The notes under the pieces were generated by a model, which saw only the letters and a list, made by a program, of their open reading frames with translations, had not been told where the DNA came from and did no database searches. From Paenibacillus mucilaginosus 3016 (GTDB taxonomy: Bacteria > Bacillota > Bacilli > Paenibacillales > NBRC-103111), in the NCBI RefSeq assembly GCF_000250655.1, contig NC_016935.1, forward strand, positions 2,374,001-2,438,000: DNA of 64,000 nucleotides. Reading direction: 5' to 3'. A program made the translations under genes and the position numbers. Within the stretch, counting starts at the first letter, position 1; every line of letters starts with the position of its first letter. Shown here one piece after another: positions 17,959 through 26,167 of this stretch.

Positions 17959-19498
17959 CTTGCTGATCGTCGACGACGAGAAGATCATTCGGAGGGGCTT
18001 GCAATCGGTCATTGAAAGGCAGTTTCCTAATCTGTTCAGCTACCGGTTTGCCGAGAATGGACAAGAGGCGCTGGAACTGCTTCGCCAGGAACCTGCGGAT
18101 ATGATGTTCACCGATATCCGAATGCCAATTATGGATGGGATCGAACTGCTCGAGCAGCTGCAAGACCATCCCGTTAAGCCCGAGGCTGTACTGCTGTCGG
18201 GCTATAATGACTTTGTATATGCACAGAAAGCGATCCGCTGTGCTGTGAAGGATTATCTCATCAAGCCTGTGAAGCGGGAGGAATTGTTTGCCGTCCTGGA
18301 ACGATTAATACTTGACATCAGGATGAGAGAAGAGCGGGCAGACACAGCGGGCGAAGAGGCCCGTCTTGTTGCTGCCGAGCTGGTTACGCTGCATTTGACC
18401 CAGAAGGATGTGGGTGATGCGATAACACCGAACAAAGCCGGATTAAGCTGGTTGGATGCAGGATATACACTGGGCTTGCTAACGCGGCGCGGCGAGGGGG
18501 CGCAGGCTAGCAGAGCGGATGCTGCCGCTTTCAGGAATCAAATCACTGAGCTGTTACAAGGGCATATGGACTGGATGCTCACGCGTGATGGAACAGGCGG
18601 AACGATCCTGATTGCACGCGATCCGGTTATGTTCTACCAGTTGGCGGAACGGTGGAGGTTAAGTGGAACTGAGTCGCAGCTGCGAATTGCAATTAGCGAT
18701 TCTGTTCAAGGGATCGAACAGATCAGGTGGGCATACAGTCAAGCGAAGCAAACCTTGAAATACGGTATTTTGCTTCCGGAACTCGATGTGCTGGAACACA
18801 ACGGCATTAGTGAACGCAATGAGCGGCATGTCGTTCCTGTTGAGTTAATTCGGCGAATAATGAATTTCATCGGATTGGGACGCGGGGATGAAATCAAACA
18901 GCTTCTCGATCAAATCCTCGATATTCGCATGATTAGCAGCTGTGAGATCGGCTATCTGGAACGAATTAGCCAGCTGCTAAACGAGGAGGTGTTCGACAAG
19001 CTGTTCGGCATCTATGGGTATAAGGTACTTGGTTTATTAAGGTCGCACGCCCATGTGGGGCACATCGGGAACTACGATCGATTTGAAGATTATTACACAG
19101 CCGTCGAGCAGCTTCTGGGTAGTCTGGATCGGTTCATCCAAGATCGGAGAGAGAAAGCGCCGACGGAACAACACACGATGCAAAAGGTTGTCGCCTACTT
19201 GCAGACGCATTATGCCGACGATTTGAACATGGCGGTCGTATCCAATCATTTCTCCCTCAATTACTCGTATTTCAGCCATGCCTTCCAAGAATATAGCGGC
19301 GAGAGCTTCTCGAACTATGTTCGCCGGTTAAGACTGGGCAAGGCGAAGGAGCTGTTGGAGTACTCCGATTTGAAGGTGTACGAAATCAGTGAGCAAGTTG
19401 GATTCGAAAATGTGAAGCATTTTACGAGAATATTCAAAGATACCGAAGGCATCACCGCGCTGGAATTCCGTAATCAGCGGAGGCAGAAGTATGAGTGA
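17951..19498 (+). CDS. YesN-type response regulator (receiver plus AraC)
   Basis: The 515-residue product has a receiver domain (LLIVDDEKIIRRGL; phosphorylated Asp55 in FTDIRMPIMDG; late Lys in YLIKPVKREE), a long linker, and a C-terminal AraC double helix-turn-helix (DLNMAVVSNHFSLNYSYFSHAFQEYSGESFSNYVRRLRL, VYEISEQVGFENVKHFTRIFKDTEG). GGGGGAG lies before ATG 17951. The overlap with the kinase gene marks a coupled two-component pair. The likely target is the binding-protein gene upstream, and perhaps permease genes elsewhere. Confidence 0.9.
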   Translation: MISLLIVDDEKIIRRGLQSVIERQFPNLFSYRFAENGQEALELLRQEPADMMFTDIRMPIMDGIELLEQLQDHPVKPEAVLLSGYNDFVYAQKAIRCAVKDYLIKPVKREELFAVLERLILDIRMREERADTAGEEARLVAAELVTLHLTQKDVGDAITPNKAGLSWLDAGYTLGLLTRRGEGAQASRADAAAFRNQITELLQGHMDWMLTRDGTGGTILIARDPVMFYQLAERWRLSGTESQLRIAISDSVQGIEQIRWAYSQAKQTLKYGILLPELDVLEHNGISERNERHVVPVELIRRIMNFIGLGRGDEIKQLLDQILDIRMISSCEIGYLERISQLLNEEVFDKLFGIYGYKVLGLLRSHAHVGHIGNYDRFEDYYTAVEQLLGSLDRFIQDRREKAPTEQHTMQKVVAYLQTHYADDLNMAVVSNHFSLNYSYFSHAFQEYSGESFSNYVRRLRLGKAKELLEYSDLKVYEISEQVGFENVKHFTRIFKDTEGITALEFRNQRRQKYE

Positions 19499-19699
19499 AA
19501 ATGCACTGAACCTCCTGTGATTTATGGGTCACCGTTCACATCTTCAGTCTAATGAAATGTAACTGTGCAAACAATCTTCAGTTTTCTATACATACCATAG
19601 GAAAAAACTATATAGAAAGCTCAATAAAGCAGCCGACGTTGCAGCGGCAAGCCGTATCGCTTCCTGAGTATCTCGGAGCTGCGTAAACCTCCTAGTCCT

Positions 19700-19733
19700 A
19701 ATCCGCCTTCATTTAGGTGGATTTTTTATTTTC
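19700..19733 (+). terminator. intrinsic terminator after the two-component genes
   Basis: The stem AATCCGCCT pairs with AGGTGGATT (one wobble) around TCATTT and runs into TTTTATTTT. It lies about 200 bp past the response regulator stop. The rest of 19499-19990 holds no gene I can support; TATAAT at 19951-19956 may be the -10 box of the next LysR gene. Confidence 0.75.
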
Positions 19734-19990
19734 ACGGGGCGGGCGACTTCCATAAGTGCCGAGCGGATATATATTGCTTCGTTTTGTTTTGGCAAAGATG
19801 GCGGATTCTCGAATTGGATCGGCGGCGTAACGCAAGGCCTATTCGAGCTCATCTTTTTCCGCCGCGGGAAGACCATGAGCTTTTTTGGATTTTCTTCCCC
19901 TCGATTATGGCTCCCCTCATGTCACGGCTGCTCATCCTCATAATTGCCTTTATAATAAGATTGATGAAAAAGAATGTGAGGTGCATAACA

Positions 19991-20887
19991 TTGGAACTTC
20001 TTCAGCTCGAGTACTTTCGTACCGTAGCTCGTTTGGAACATATGACCGAAGCTGCGGGGGTATTGCATGTCACGCAATCATCGTTGAGTAAGACGATTCG
20101 ATTGCTGGAAGAGGACTTGGGTGTCTCGTTATTTGACAGAAGTGGAAGAAAGTTGCGGTTAAATGAGTTCGGTCGTTCTTTTCTTGCGCGTGTAGAGAGG
20201 GCTTTGTTTGAATTGGAGGAAGGGAAACGTGAAATCGTTGATCTGACCAAGGCTGATTATAGTACATTGTCGCTGGCTGTCAACACAGCCTACATGCTGC
20301 CGGATATCCTTCATCGATTTCGGGAAATTCGACCACATGTCCAGTTTCATGTACAACAGCTGGGGACCCATGAAATGGAAATTCGGGTCAAGAAGGGGGA
20401 GATCGATTTTTGTTGTTCTTCCCCACCCGTTCAAGGAAGTGAACTGGTTTGTGATATCGTTTTTCAAGAGCGGATTTATTTGATTGTCCCGACAACCCAT
20501 CGATTTGCAAACAGAGACCGAGTTCCTTTATCCGAACTTAAGGAAGAACGGTTTGTCAGTTTAAATAAAGGTTATGGAATTCGTGACTTGATGGACTTTC
20601 ATTGTGAGAAGGCTGGCTTCATACCCCAAAACGCGTATGAAGGCGATGAACCAGCTACATTAGGTCTTCTTGTTCAAGCAGGACTAGGCATTTCCTTTGT
20701 ACCAGAATCTGCATTACACTTCTGGCCTGTGGAGAATATTGTATTCTTACGAATAGAGGAACCCGTGTGCGAACGACAAATTGGACTATCGAGGCATCAC
20801 AGCCGCTATTTATCAAATGCTGCGAAGGAATTTCGCCAAGTTATCATTGAGCATTTCCGGAGGATGGCTCGGAACGATGCTCGTTAA
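19991..20887 (+). CDS. LysR-family regulator
   Basis: The product is about 298 residues, with a LysR winged helix (LLQLEYFRTVARLEHMTEAAGVLHVTQSSLSKTIRLLEEDLGVSLFDR) and an effector domain (LVQAGLGISFVPESALHF). The frame is open 207 bp further upstream, but a TATAAT box at 19951 lies inside that part. GAGGTG about 7 bases before TTG 19991 fits the family length exactly, so I take TTG. It precedes a broken FAD monooxygenase and an extradiol-dioxygenase-like gene on the same strand, and is probably their regulator. Confidence 0.85.
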   Translation: MELLQLEYFRTVARLEHMTEAAGVLHVTQSSLSKTIRLLEEDLGVSLFDRSGRKLRLNEFGRSFLARVERALFELEEGKREIVDLTKADYSTLSLAVNTAYMLPDILHRFREIRPHVQFHVQQLGTHEMEIRVKKGEIDFCCSSPPVQGSELVCDIVFQERIYLIVPTTHRFANRDRVPLSELKEERFVSLNKGYGIRDLMDFHCEKAGFIPQNAYEGDEPATLGLLVQAGLGISFVPESALHFWPVENIVFLRIEEPVCERQIGLSRHHSRYLSNAAKEFRQVIIEHFRRMARNDAR

Positions 20888-21035
20888 CCTCTTGGCCTTT
20901 TTTTCATTCATTCTAATCCATGGTTTCATGAGTTTAAATGCGTTTGAATAAATGTGAGTGATTGCATATGATGGGTTTGAAATCAGTTATTTTTCCAATT
21001 TCTATATTGAGAAAGGAGATGTTTAAAGAACAGCC

Positions 21036-22536
21036 ATGATGTACATGAACAAAGCTGTAGTTATTGGGGCGGGAATCGCTGGACTGATCACGGCAAGAAT
21101 GCTATCCGAGTATTATAAGGAGGTATATATTGTTGAACGCGATGAATTACCGACAGCACCAGCCATTAGGCAAGGCACTCCACAGTCTTTCCATCCTCAT
21201 CGTGTACTGCCACGCGGTCACATGATTCTGGAGCGCTGCTTCCCTGGTTATACTCATGAGCTGATAGAGCACGGTGCTCATACCTCAGACGCCGAAGAGA
21301 TGGTACTTGTTAATCAGTTCGGTATACTTGTGTTCCGTCCCCCAATCGTGAGTGCTTCGAGCAGCAGGGCACTGCTGGAATGGGTGCTTCGTCGCCGTTT
21401 ACAAAACATCCATAACGTTCACTTCCTAACCAACACAGAAGTTATAGGTTTAATGTCTTCTGAAGACCATAAGACGATTACTGGCATCTATACAAAAAAG
21501 CGCAGCAAGAATAAACAAGAAGGTATGCTTACGGCGGACATGGTTATCGATACTGCTGGACGCTCTTCAAAGGTCATCAAAAGTTTGAATTCGCTGGGCT
21601 ATACTGTACCGGATCCGGAGGTGCTCAAGGTATCTCTTGGCTATAGTACCCAGTATTATAAAATTCCTCGGCAAATGGAACAGCAATGGAGATCAGTTGT
21701 GTCAGAGGCACAACCTGCTAAAGGAAAAATGACTGGTATGCTATTGCGCATTGAAGATAATATAGCCGGAACATTACTGTTTAGCGCAGGGGGTGAGAAT
21801 TATCCTTCCGCTAAACCGGATGAATTTCAGGAGGAACTCAAAAAATCTAAATGCGTCTGAAATTGCTAAGGTTGTTAGTAATTTAGAACCTTTGCAGGGC
21901 CCCCGCGGATATCGCACACCTGAATCTATTCGGCAGCATTTCGAGAAGATGGAGAATTGGCCGTCGGGATTGCTTGTTTTGGGAGATGCGTTCTGCAACT
22001 TTGACCCCATTTATGGACAAGGGATGACGGTGGCTGCAATTGAAGCAGAAATAGTCGCAAATTGTCTGGAAGAGCAGAGGCGCAATCCACAGCCATATTT
22101 TGAGCGACACGTGCTGCATCGGATGCAGGAAGCCATCGAACCGGCTTGGTGGCTAAGCTCCATTACTGATTTGCGTTGGAAGGGTGTCGAGCATGTTGGT
22201 GCAACGCCCTTAAAGGGGGTTACATTTGCCCAGAAATACATCGACTTGTTTACAAAAAAGGCGATGGACTTAGCAGCTAGTGGTAACAAGAATTTTTTCC
22301 TAACCCAGTTCTTGATGACTTCCCTAGTACTGCCTCCCAGTAAATTTTTTAATGCTGAAATACTGACCATGATATTGAATGATAATGGTTCGCCAGAAGA
22401 ACAACAAGTAAGATCGGAGCTTGGTGTTCAGGACCCTACATTATTTCAACAACGAATTGATGAATTAATTCCGTCGTTTCATGCTGCATTCGATGAGCGT
22501 TTGAAGGACGTTCTTATGCCTTTCGAACAGCAGTAA
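21036..22536 (+). pseudogene. FAD-dependent monooxygenase, frameshifted in an A6 run
   Basis: The first part (KAVVIGAGIAGLITARMLSEYYKEVYIVERD, a GxGxxG FAD fold) runs to KPDEFQEELKKSKCV and stops at 21858-21860. The second part continues in another frame (NLNASEIAKVVSNLEP... LLVLGDAFCNFDPIYGQGMTVAAIEAE) to 22536. The GD-containing motif LGDAFCNFDPIYGQGM completes the flavoprotein monooxygenase pattern. The break is at the run of six A near 21840-21845, where one base too many would explain it. The total span (1501 nt, about 499 codons) is normal. Repaired, it would hydroxylate or epoxidise an aromatic or prenyl substrate. Real mutation and sequencing error cannot be told apart here. Confidence 0.82.
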
Positions 22537-22637
22537 TCCAGGTCCTGGTGCAAAAATCTCATTCTGGATAGAAGTTATCCAAGGTAGTGTAGCTTCTGCT
22601 GATGAGAACTAATAAACAAGCAAAGGGAGTAGGTTCT

Positions 22638-23315
22638 ATGACAAATCAGAATGCGGGAAGTCCAACAAATAAGGAAGACCGGCTCGATACGCCAGGTATT
22701 CCACCTATGCAACTGCATCACATTGGGTTTAAAACTGCCCAATTTCTGGAGATGCGGGAGTTCTATCGCGCCTTCCTCGGTGTCCACCCGACTCTCGAAG
22801 TCGAGAGCATGGTGGGGTTTTACACCTTCGATCTGGCTCACCATCGTCTGGTCCTCTTTCACGATCCCACGTGCACCAACCAGGTACCCACCGGCCCGGG
22901 CATGCATCATGTAGCATTTAACTACACCCTGGACGATCTCATGCGGGCGTACCAGCGTTTGAAGCACAAGGGTCTGCTGCCGGATATGGTGATGAATCAT
23001 GGTCCGAATACGTCGTTCTATTACAGAGATCCTGACAACAACGCCCTTGAACTCCAAGTAGACAACTATGGACCCGACTTACGCAAGGGTCTGGAAGCCA
23101 TGCGCGCACTCCAGACACATTCCAATCCTCTCGAAGCCCTCGGAGTCTTGGTAAACCCGGAAACCTTCTTGAAAGCATGGCAGGAGGGAGCAACACTCAC
23201 GGAGCTACACGAACGTTCCTACGCTGGTGAGTTTGTCGAAGGGGCACCTTCACTCCCAATAGGAAGGGCCGCCGAGGAGCCGACCGGGGACACTTCTGCA
23301 TCGAAAGGAGAGTAA
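22638..23315 (+). CDS. VOC-family extradiol dioxygenase-like protein
   Basis: The product is about 225 residues, with vicinal-oxygen-chelate beta-alpha-beta modules and metal ligands in the expected places: LHHIGFKT near residue 27, MHHVAFNY near 91 and Glu in ALELQVDNYGP near 137. This resembles biphenyl-2,3-diol/catechol 2,3-dioxygenases. The frame extends upstream to 22602, but AAAGGGAGT before ATG 22638 decides the start. The C-terminal 60 residues (VLVNPETFLKAWQEG... GRAAEEPTGD) look flexible. By eye the codon use is richer in C at third positions than the neighbours, which could mean transfer. Together with the monooxygenase it suggests hydroxylation and ring cleavage of an aromatic compound. 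Confidence 0.75.
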   Translation: MTNQNAGSPTNKEDRLDTPGIPPMQLHHIGFKTAQFLEMREFYRAFLGVHPTLEVESMVGFYTFDLAHHRLVLFHDPTCTNQVPTGPGMHHVAFNYTLDDLMRAYQRLKHKGLLPDMVMNHGPNTSFYYRDPDNNALELQVDNYGPDLRKGLEAMRALQTHSNPLEALGVLVNPETFLKAWQEGATLTELHERSYAGEFVEGAPSLPIGRAAEEPTGDTSASKGE

Positions 23316-23573
23316 GTCACAGAGTACCTATTTTATCGGGAACATTAGCCATAAAATCGCACAGATTGAGAACCATACGATGCTCTAACGATCTCAACCC
23401 ATATATTGTGGTGTTGATAAGATTAAAGCACATTGGCATGTCGATGGCACATTCGGCGGCGACATTCATCTTAATGCATACACGGCTGAGTGCGGAAGGA
23501 TTCCGAATGGCTTGACTTGCGGTGTATACGAGGGATGGATTTATAAAAGAGAGTCGTTTTTTATGGCGTGATG

Positions 23574-23740
23574 TCATGGTCTGTCTCTTTCCAGGGGACA
23601 GACCATGATACAAAGTGGTTGTGGGAGAAATACAAGGAGATCTGTTCTTAGTAGAACCACTCATCGAGTGACGAAGTCTGTCCTTTTTCGGACAGGGTAT
23701 CGCCTTATTGACGTTTATTAGTCGCTGGATGAGTGTTTTT
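23574..23740 (+). ncRNA. run of nested hairpins ending in a T tract; possible structured RNA
   Basis: Three stems follow one another: TCATGGTCTGTC/GACAGACCATGA (23574-23608), GTGGTT/AACCAC (about 23615-23660) and a long stem CACTCATC-G-AGTGAC (23658-23672) with GTCGCT-G-GATGAGTG (23721-23735). The last encloses hairpin CTGTCC/GGACAG (23678-23695) and is followed by TTTTT. No known riboswitch class is recognised. It may be an RNA with its own terminator or the end of a mobile element. Nothing else was recognised in 23316-23573. Confidence 0.35.
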
Positions 23741-23763
23741 CCGAACATTTGGAGGGATCTATT

Positions 23764-23883
23764 ATGAAATCCAGAACTGCTCAAGAATCCTATTTTTTCA
23801 GGGTTAATAATAAAATCATCCCAATGACGCCATGGAAAAAGACGAACTCACAAACGAAAGTCCAGAATCCAAACAAAGTCTAA
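23764..23883 (+). CDS. 39-residue ORF with strong ribosome binding site
   Basis: GGAGGG lies 8 bases before ATG 23764, and the frame (MKSRTAQESYFFRVNNKIIP...) stops at 23881-23883. Against it, the second half overlaps a 35-bp element (23852-23886) repeated at 29599, which constrains the bases for another reason. It may be a leader peptide or chance. No family is recognised. Confidence 0.3.
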   Translation: MKSRTAQESYFFRVNNKIIPMTPWKKTNSQTKVQNPNKV

Positions 23884-23912
23884 TATTCCTTTCATTCCTC
23901 CCCCTATATACT
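23852..23912 (+). promoter_or_regulatory. activator-dependent promoter, copy C
   Basis: The 35-bp element at 23852-23886 (AAACGAAAGT, CAGAAT, AAACA, AGT, AATAT) matches the one at 29599-29633 at 30 of 35 positions. A TATACT box (23907-23912) starts 55 bases after the element starts, against 56 in the other copy. This is the sign of one regulator binding upstream of a weak -35 region. The likely regulator is the YesN-type protein at 27895. Confidence 0.65.
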
Positions 23913-23959
23913 AAATTCAGAAAGCGTATTCAACATTCAACAGGGCGGGGGATAGTCGT

Positions 23960-25993
23960 ATGATTTCTTCGAAGAACGTAAGTCGCAAAGCTTCAACTAG
24001 TGCTATGGTAGTGATCATGCTCAGCACATTATTGATGACAAACACTGGAGCCTCTGCTGCAGTAGGCAGCACAGCATCAACAAATGTAAACGCATCCGCA
24101 ATGGTTACGCCGGACAGCGCAGATCCGTTATACAATCGGCCTGTCATTGACAGCGAGACCGATCTGGCTGCACCGGTTCCGCATCGTAAGGTGTCGGGCC
24201 ACTTTGAAGGGACGGACAAAAAGTTCACCTTCTACTTCCCGGAGAAGAGCAAGTTTACCGGACGATTCTTCCAAAACGTGTACCCGCTTCAGGATGAGAA
24301 TGTAGCCGATGTGAATATCAGCTTCGGTGCGGACAGCGGAGCTTACACTGTGCAGACGAATGGAGGGGGCGGTTACCGGGTCGATGCCGCCGCGGCCAAG
24401 TTCTCCAGAACGGCAGCAGCGAAGTATTACGGCTGGTCCGGACGGATCTACGGATATATTTACGGTGGCAGCGGAGGCTCATATCAGACCATTGGTGCCT
24501 TAGAAGGCAGTAAGGGGGTATGGGATGGTGCCGTGCCTTACATAACAGGCGTTCCAACCTCGATTCCCAATAATTTCTTCATACGGGCATTCGCGCGTTT
24601 CGCATTAGAGAAGAAGGCGCAGCAAATCGCAGAGGCGGTGAGCCCTGGAGGCAGCGGAAATCCGTACGCTGGGCTTAATGATATGGAAAAGACGGTTCTG
24701 CAGGAGGTCACGAAACTGGGTGTACCCCTGCGGGCCTGGGAAGACTACAATTACTTGCTCGGGCTGCATGATACTGAAGGATTGCTCGGTTTTTTGAATG
24801 TCCTTCGCGGCATAGACCCAACTTATGTGGAGGACTTCTGGAATAAACCGGGGTATCTGGGTACGGAGCCATCAGCATTAGGCGAGCTGTTCCGTTCATC
24901 GAAGGTCGACTCCACCTCTATCGTCACGCAAGTCACGCGAGATGCACAGAACAACACGACGAGTCTGACCCTTGATCAGGTACCTGCCGTTTCGACGCCA
25001 ATGTATTGGCTAGACTATACACTCCTTGCAGCTGACGGCACGACGACGGCTCAGAAGCTGTCAGGTTCATTCGATGCGGCGACGAAGGTATTCACCATCG
25101 GGAAAGGAAACCCCGAGAATGTATTATCCGCCATCGAAACAGGCGCAAAGCTGAAAATAGACAATCGATGGTACCTTGCTGCGCTCTCCTATCATCGTCA
25201 CCAGGTGCCGAAAGCGCAAAGCTACACGGCCTGGGACCAGTTCAGAGCACCTGACGGTACGCCGTTTTACCCGCAGCGTACCATGGAGATTGGACCGCTT
25301 ATCACCCAGGGCGTGTCCGGCGGAGCTGCTTACCATGGCCATATCCACGCCAAAGTAATTATGGTTGTCAACCTGTTCGATGTGGATGCTTATCCTTGGA
25401 ATGCCGACTGGTATAGTGCCAGGGTAAAAGAGGCGCTCGGTGATCGTTATGCTGACAACTTCCGGGTGTGGTATAACGACAATGCGGATCACATCAGCCC
25501 TGCCCGTACTCCACGACTTGTGCAATATGATGGGATTCTTCAGCAAGCGCTTCGGGATGTAAGTGCTTGGGTAGAGAAAGGCGTGGCTCCTCCACGTTCG
25601 ACCAGCTATGAAGTCGTCGACGGACAGGTTGAGGTGCCGGACAAGGCATCGGTGCGCCATGGTATTCAACCGGTTGTGGATTTGTCTGTGGGCGGTGCTG
25701 CGAAGATTGATGTTAAGGCTGGTCAGACCGTGACCTTCACCGCGCGGATTCAGGTACCGCATGGAAGCGGGAAGATTGTGGCCACCGAATGGGATTTCGA
25801 CGGGACAGGCGATTTCAAGGCATGGAAGTTCGGGGCTCCGCGGCAGACGGTTAATATCTCGATGACATTCAAATACACCAAACCGGGAACTTACGATCCG
25901 GCGATTCGAGTGACTGCCCAGCGTGAAGGAGACACGAAGACGCCTTTCGCGCTAATTCAAAATCTTGGCCGGGTTCGAGTCGTCGTCCATTAA
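23960..25993 (+). CDS. secreted alpha/beta hydrolase with C-terminal PKD-like domain
   Basis: The 677-residue product has an N-terminal signal sequence (STSAMVVIMLSTLLMTNTGASAA) and a hydrolase body with a nucleophile elbow GGSGGS near residue 175 (IYGYIYGGSGGSYQTIGALEG). His-rich AAYHGHIHAKVI is a candidate for other active-site parts. The C-terminal PKD/Ig-like fold (VKAGQTVTFTARI... VATEWDFDGTGDF... FKYTKPGTYDPAIRVTA) is a usual glycan- or surface-contact module. It is probably an extracellular esterase, perhaps removing ester groups from plant polysaccharide, but the family is not certain. It has its own regulated promoter (copy C) and terminator, and precedes the two-component genes. Confidence 0.65.
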   Translation: MISSKNVSRKASTSAMVVIMLSTLLMTNTGASAAVGSTASTNVNASAMVTPDSADPLYNRPVIDSETDLAAPVPHRKVSGHFEGTDKKFTFYFPEKSKFTGRFFQNVYPLQDENVADVNISFGADSGAYTVQTNGGGGYRVDAAAAKFSRTAAAKYYGWSGRIYGYIYGGSGGSYQTIGALEGSKGVWDGAVPYITGVPTSIPNNFFIRAFARFALEKKAQQIAEAVSPGGSGNPYAGLNDMEKTVLQEVTKLGVPLRAWEDYNYLLGLHDTEGLLGFLNVLRGIDPTYVEDFWNKPGYLGTEPSALGELFRSSKVDSTSIVTQVTRDAQNNTTSLTLDQVPAVSTPMYWLDYTLLAADGTTTAQKLSGSFDAATKVFTIGKGNPENVLSAIETGAKLKIDNRWYLAALSYHRHQVPKAQSYTAWDQFRAPDGTPFYPQRTMEIGPLITQGVSGGAAYHGHIHAKVIMVVNLFDVDAYPWNADWYSARVKEALGDRYADNFRVWYNDNADHISPARTPRLVQYDGILQQALRDVSAWVEKGVAPPRSTSYEVVDGQVEVPDKASVRHGIQPVVDLSVGGAAKIDVKAGQTVTFTARIQVPHGSGKIVATEWDFDGTGDFKAWKFGAPRQTVNISMTFKYTKPGTYDPAIRVTAQREGDTKTPFALIQNLGRVRVVVH

Positions 25994-26065
25994 ACGGTAT
26001 ACAAGCATAGTTCAACTGTCGGCTGCAAAACGGGTATCGAACGGGATGGAACAGAAAATACGCAA

Positions 26066-26094
26066 GGGAAAGCCTATTTACGGCTTTCCCTTTT
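26066..26094 (+). terminator. intrinsic terminator after the secreted hydrolase
   Basis: GGGAAAGCC (26066-26074) pairs perfectly with GGCTTTCCC (26082-26090) and is followed by TTTT. A near-identical hairpin lies at 29531-29559. Confidence 0.85.
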
Positions 26095-26167
26095 CATCAT
26101 CATTTCGATATGATAATGGAAGTCGCTCCCGATGCGACCACAACATGAATTCAGGGAAGGGTTAAAG

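Noticed and set aside
23574..23740. Retron-type RNA
   Set aside because: No reverse transcriptase gene is near, and the stem order does not fit msr-msd.
23317..23784. 155-codon minus-strand frame
   Set aside because: No ribosome binding site, and it crosses the nested hairpins; its residues (Ser, Thr, Asn, Arg mix) show no domain.
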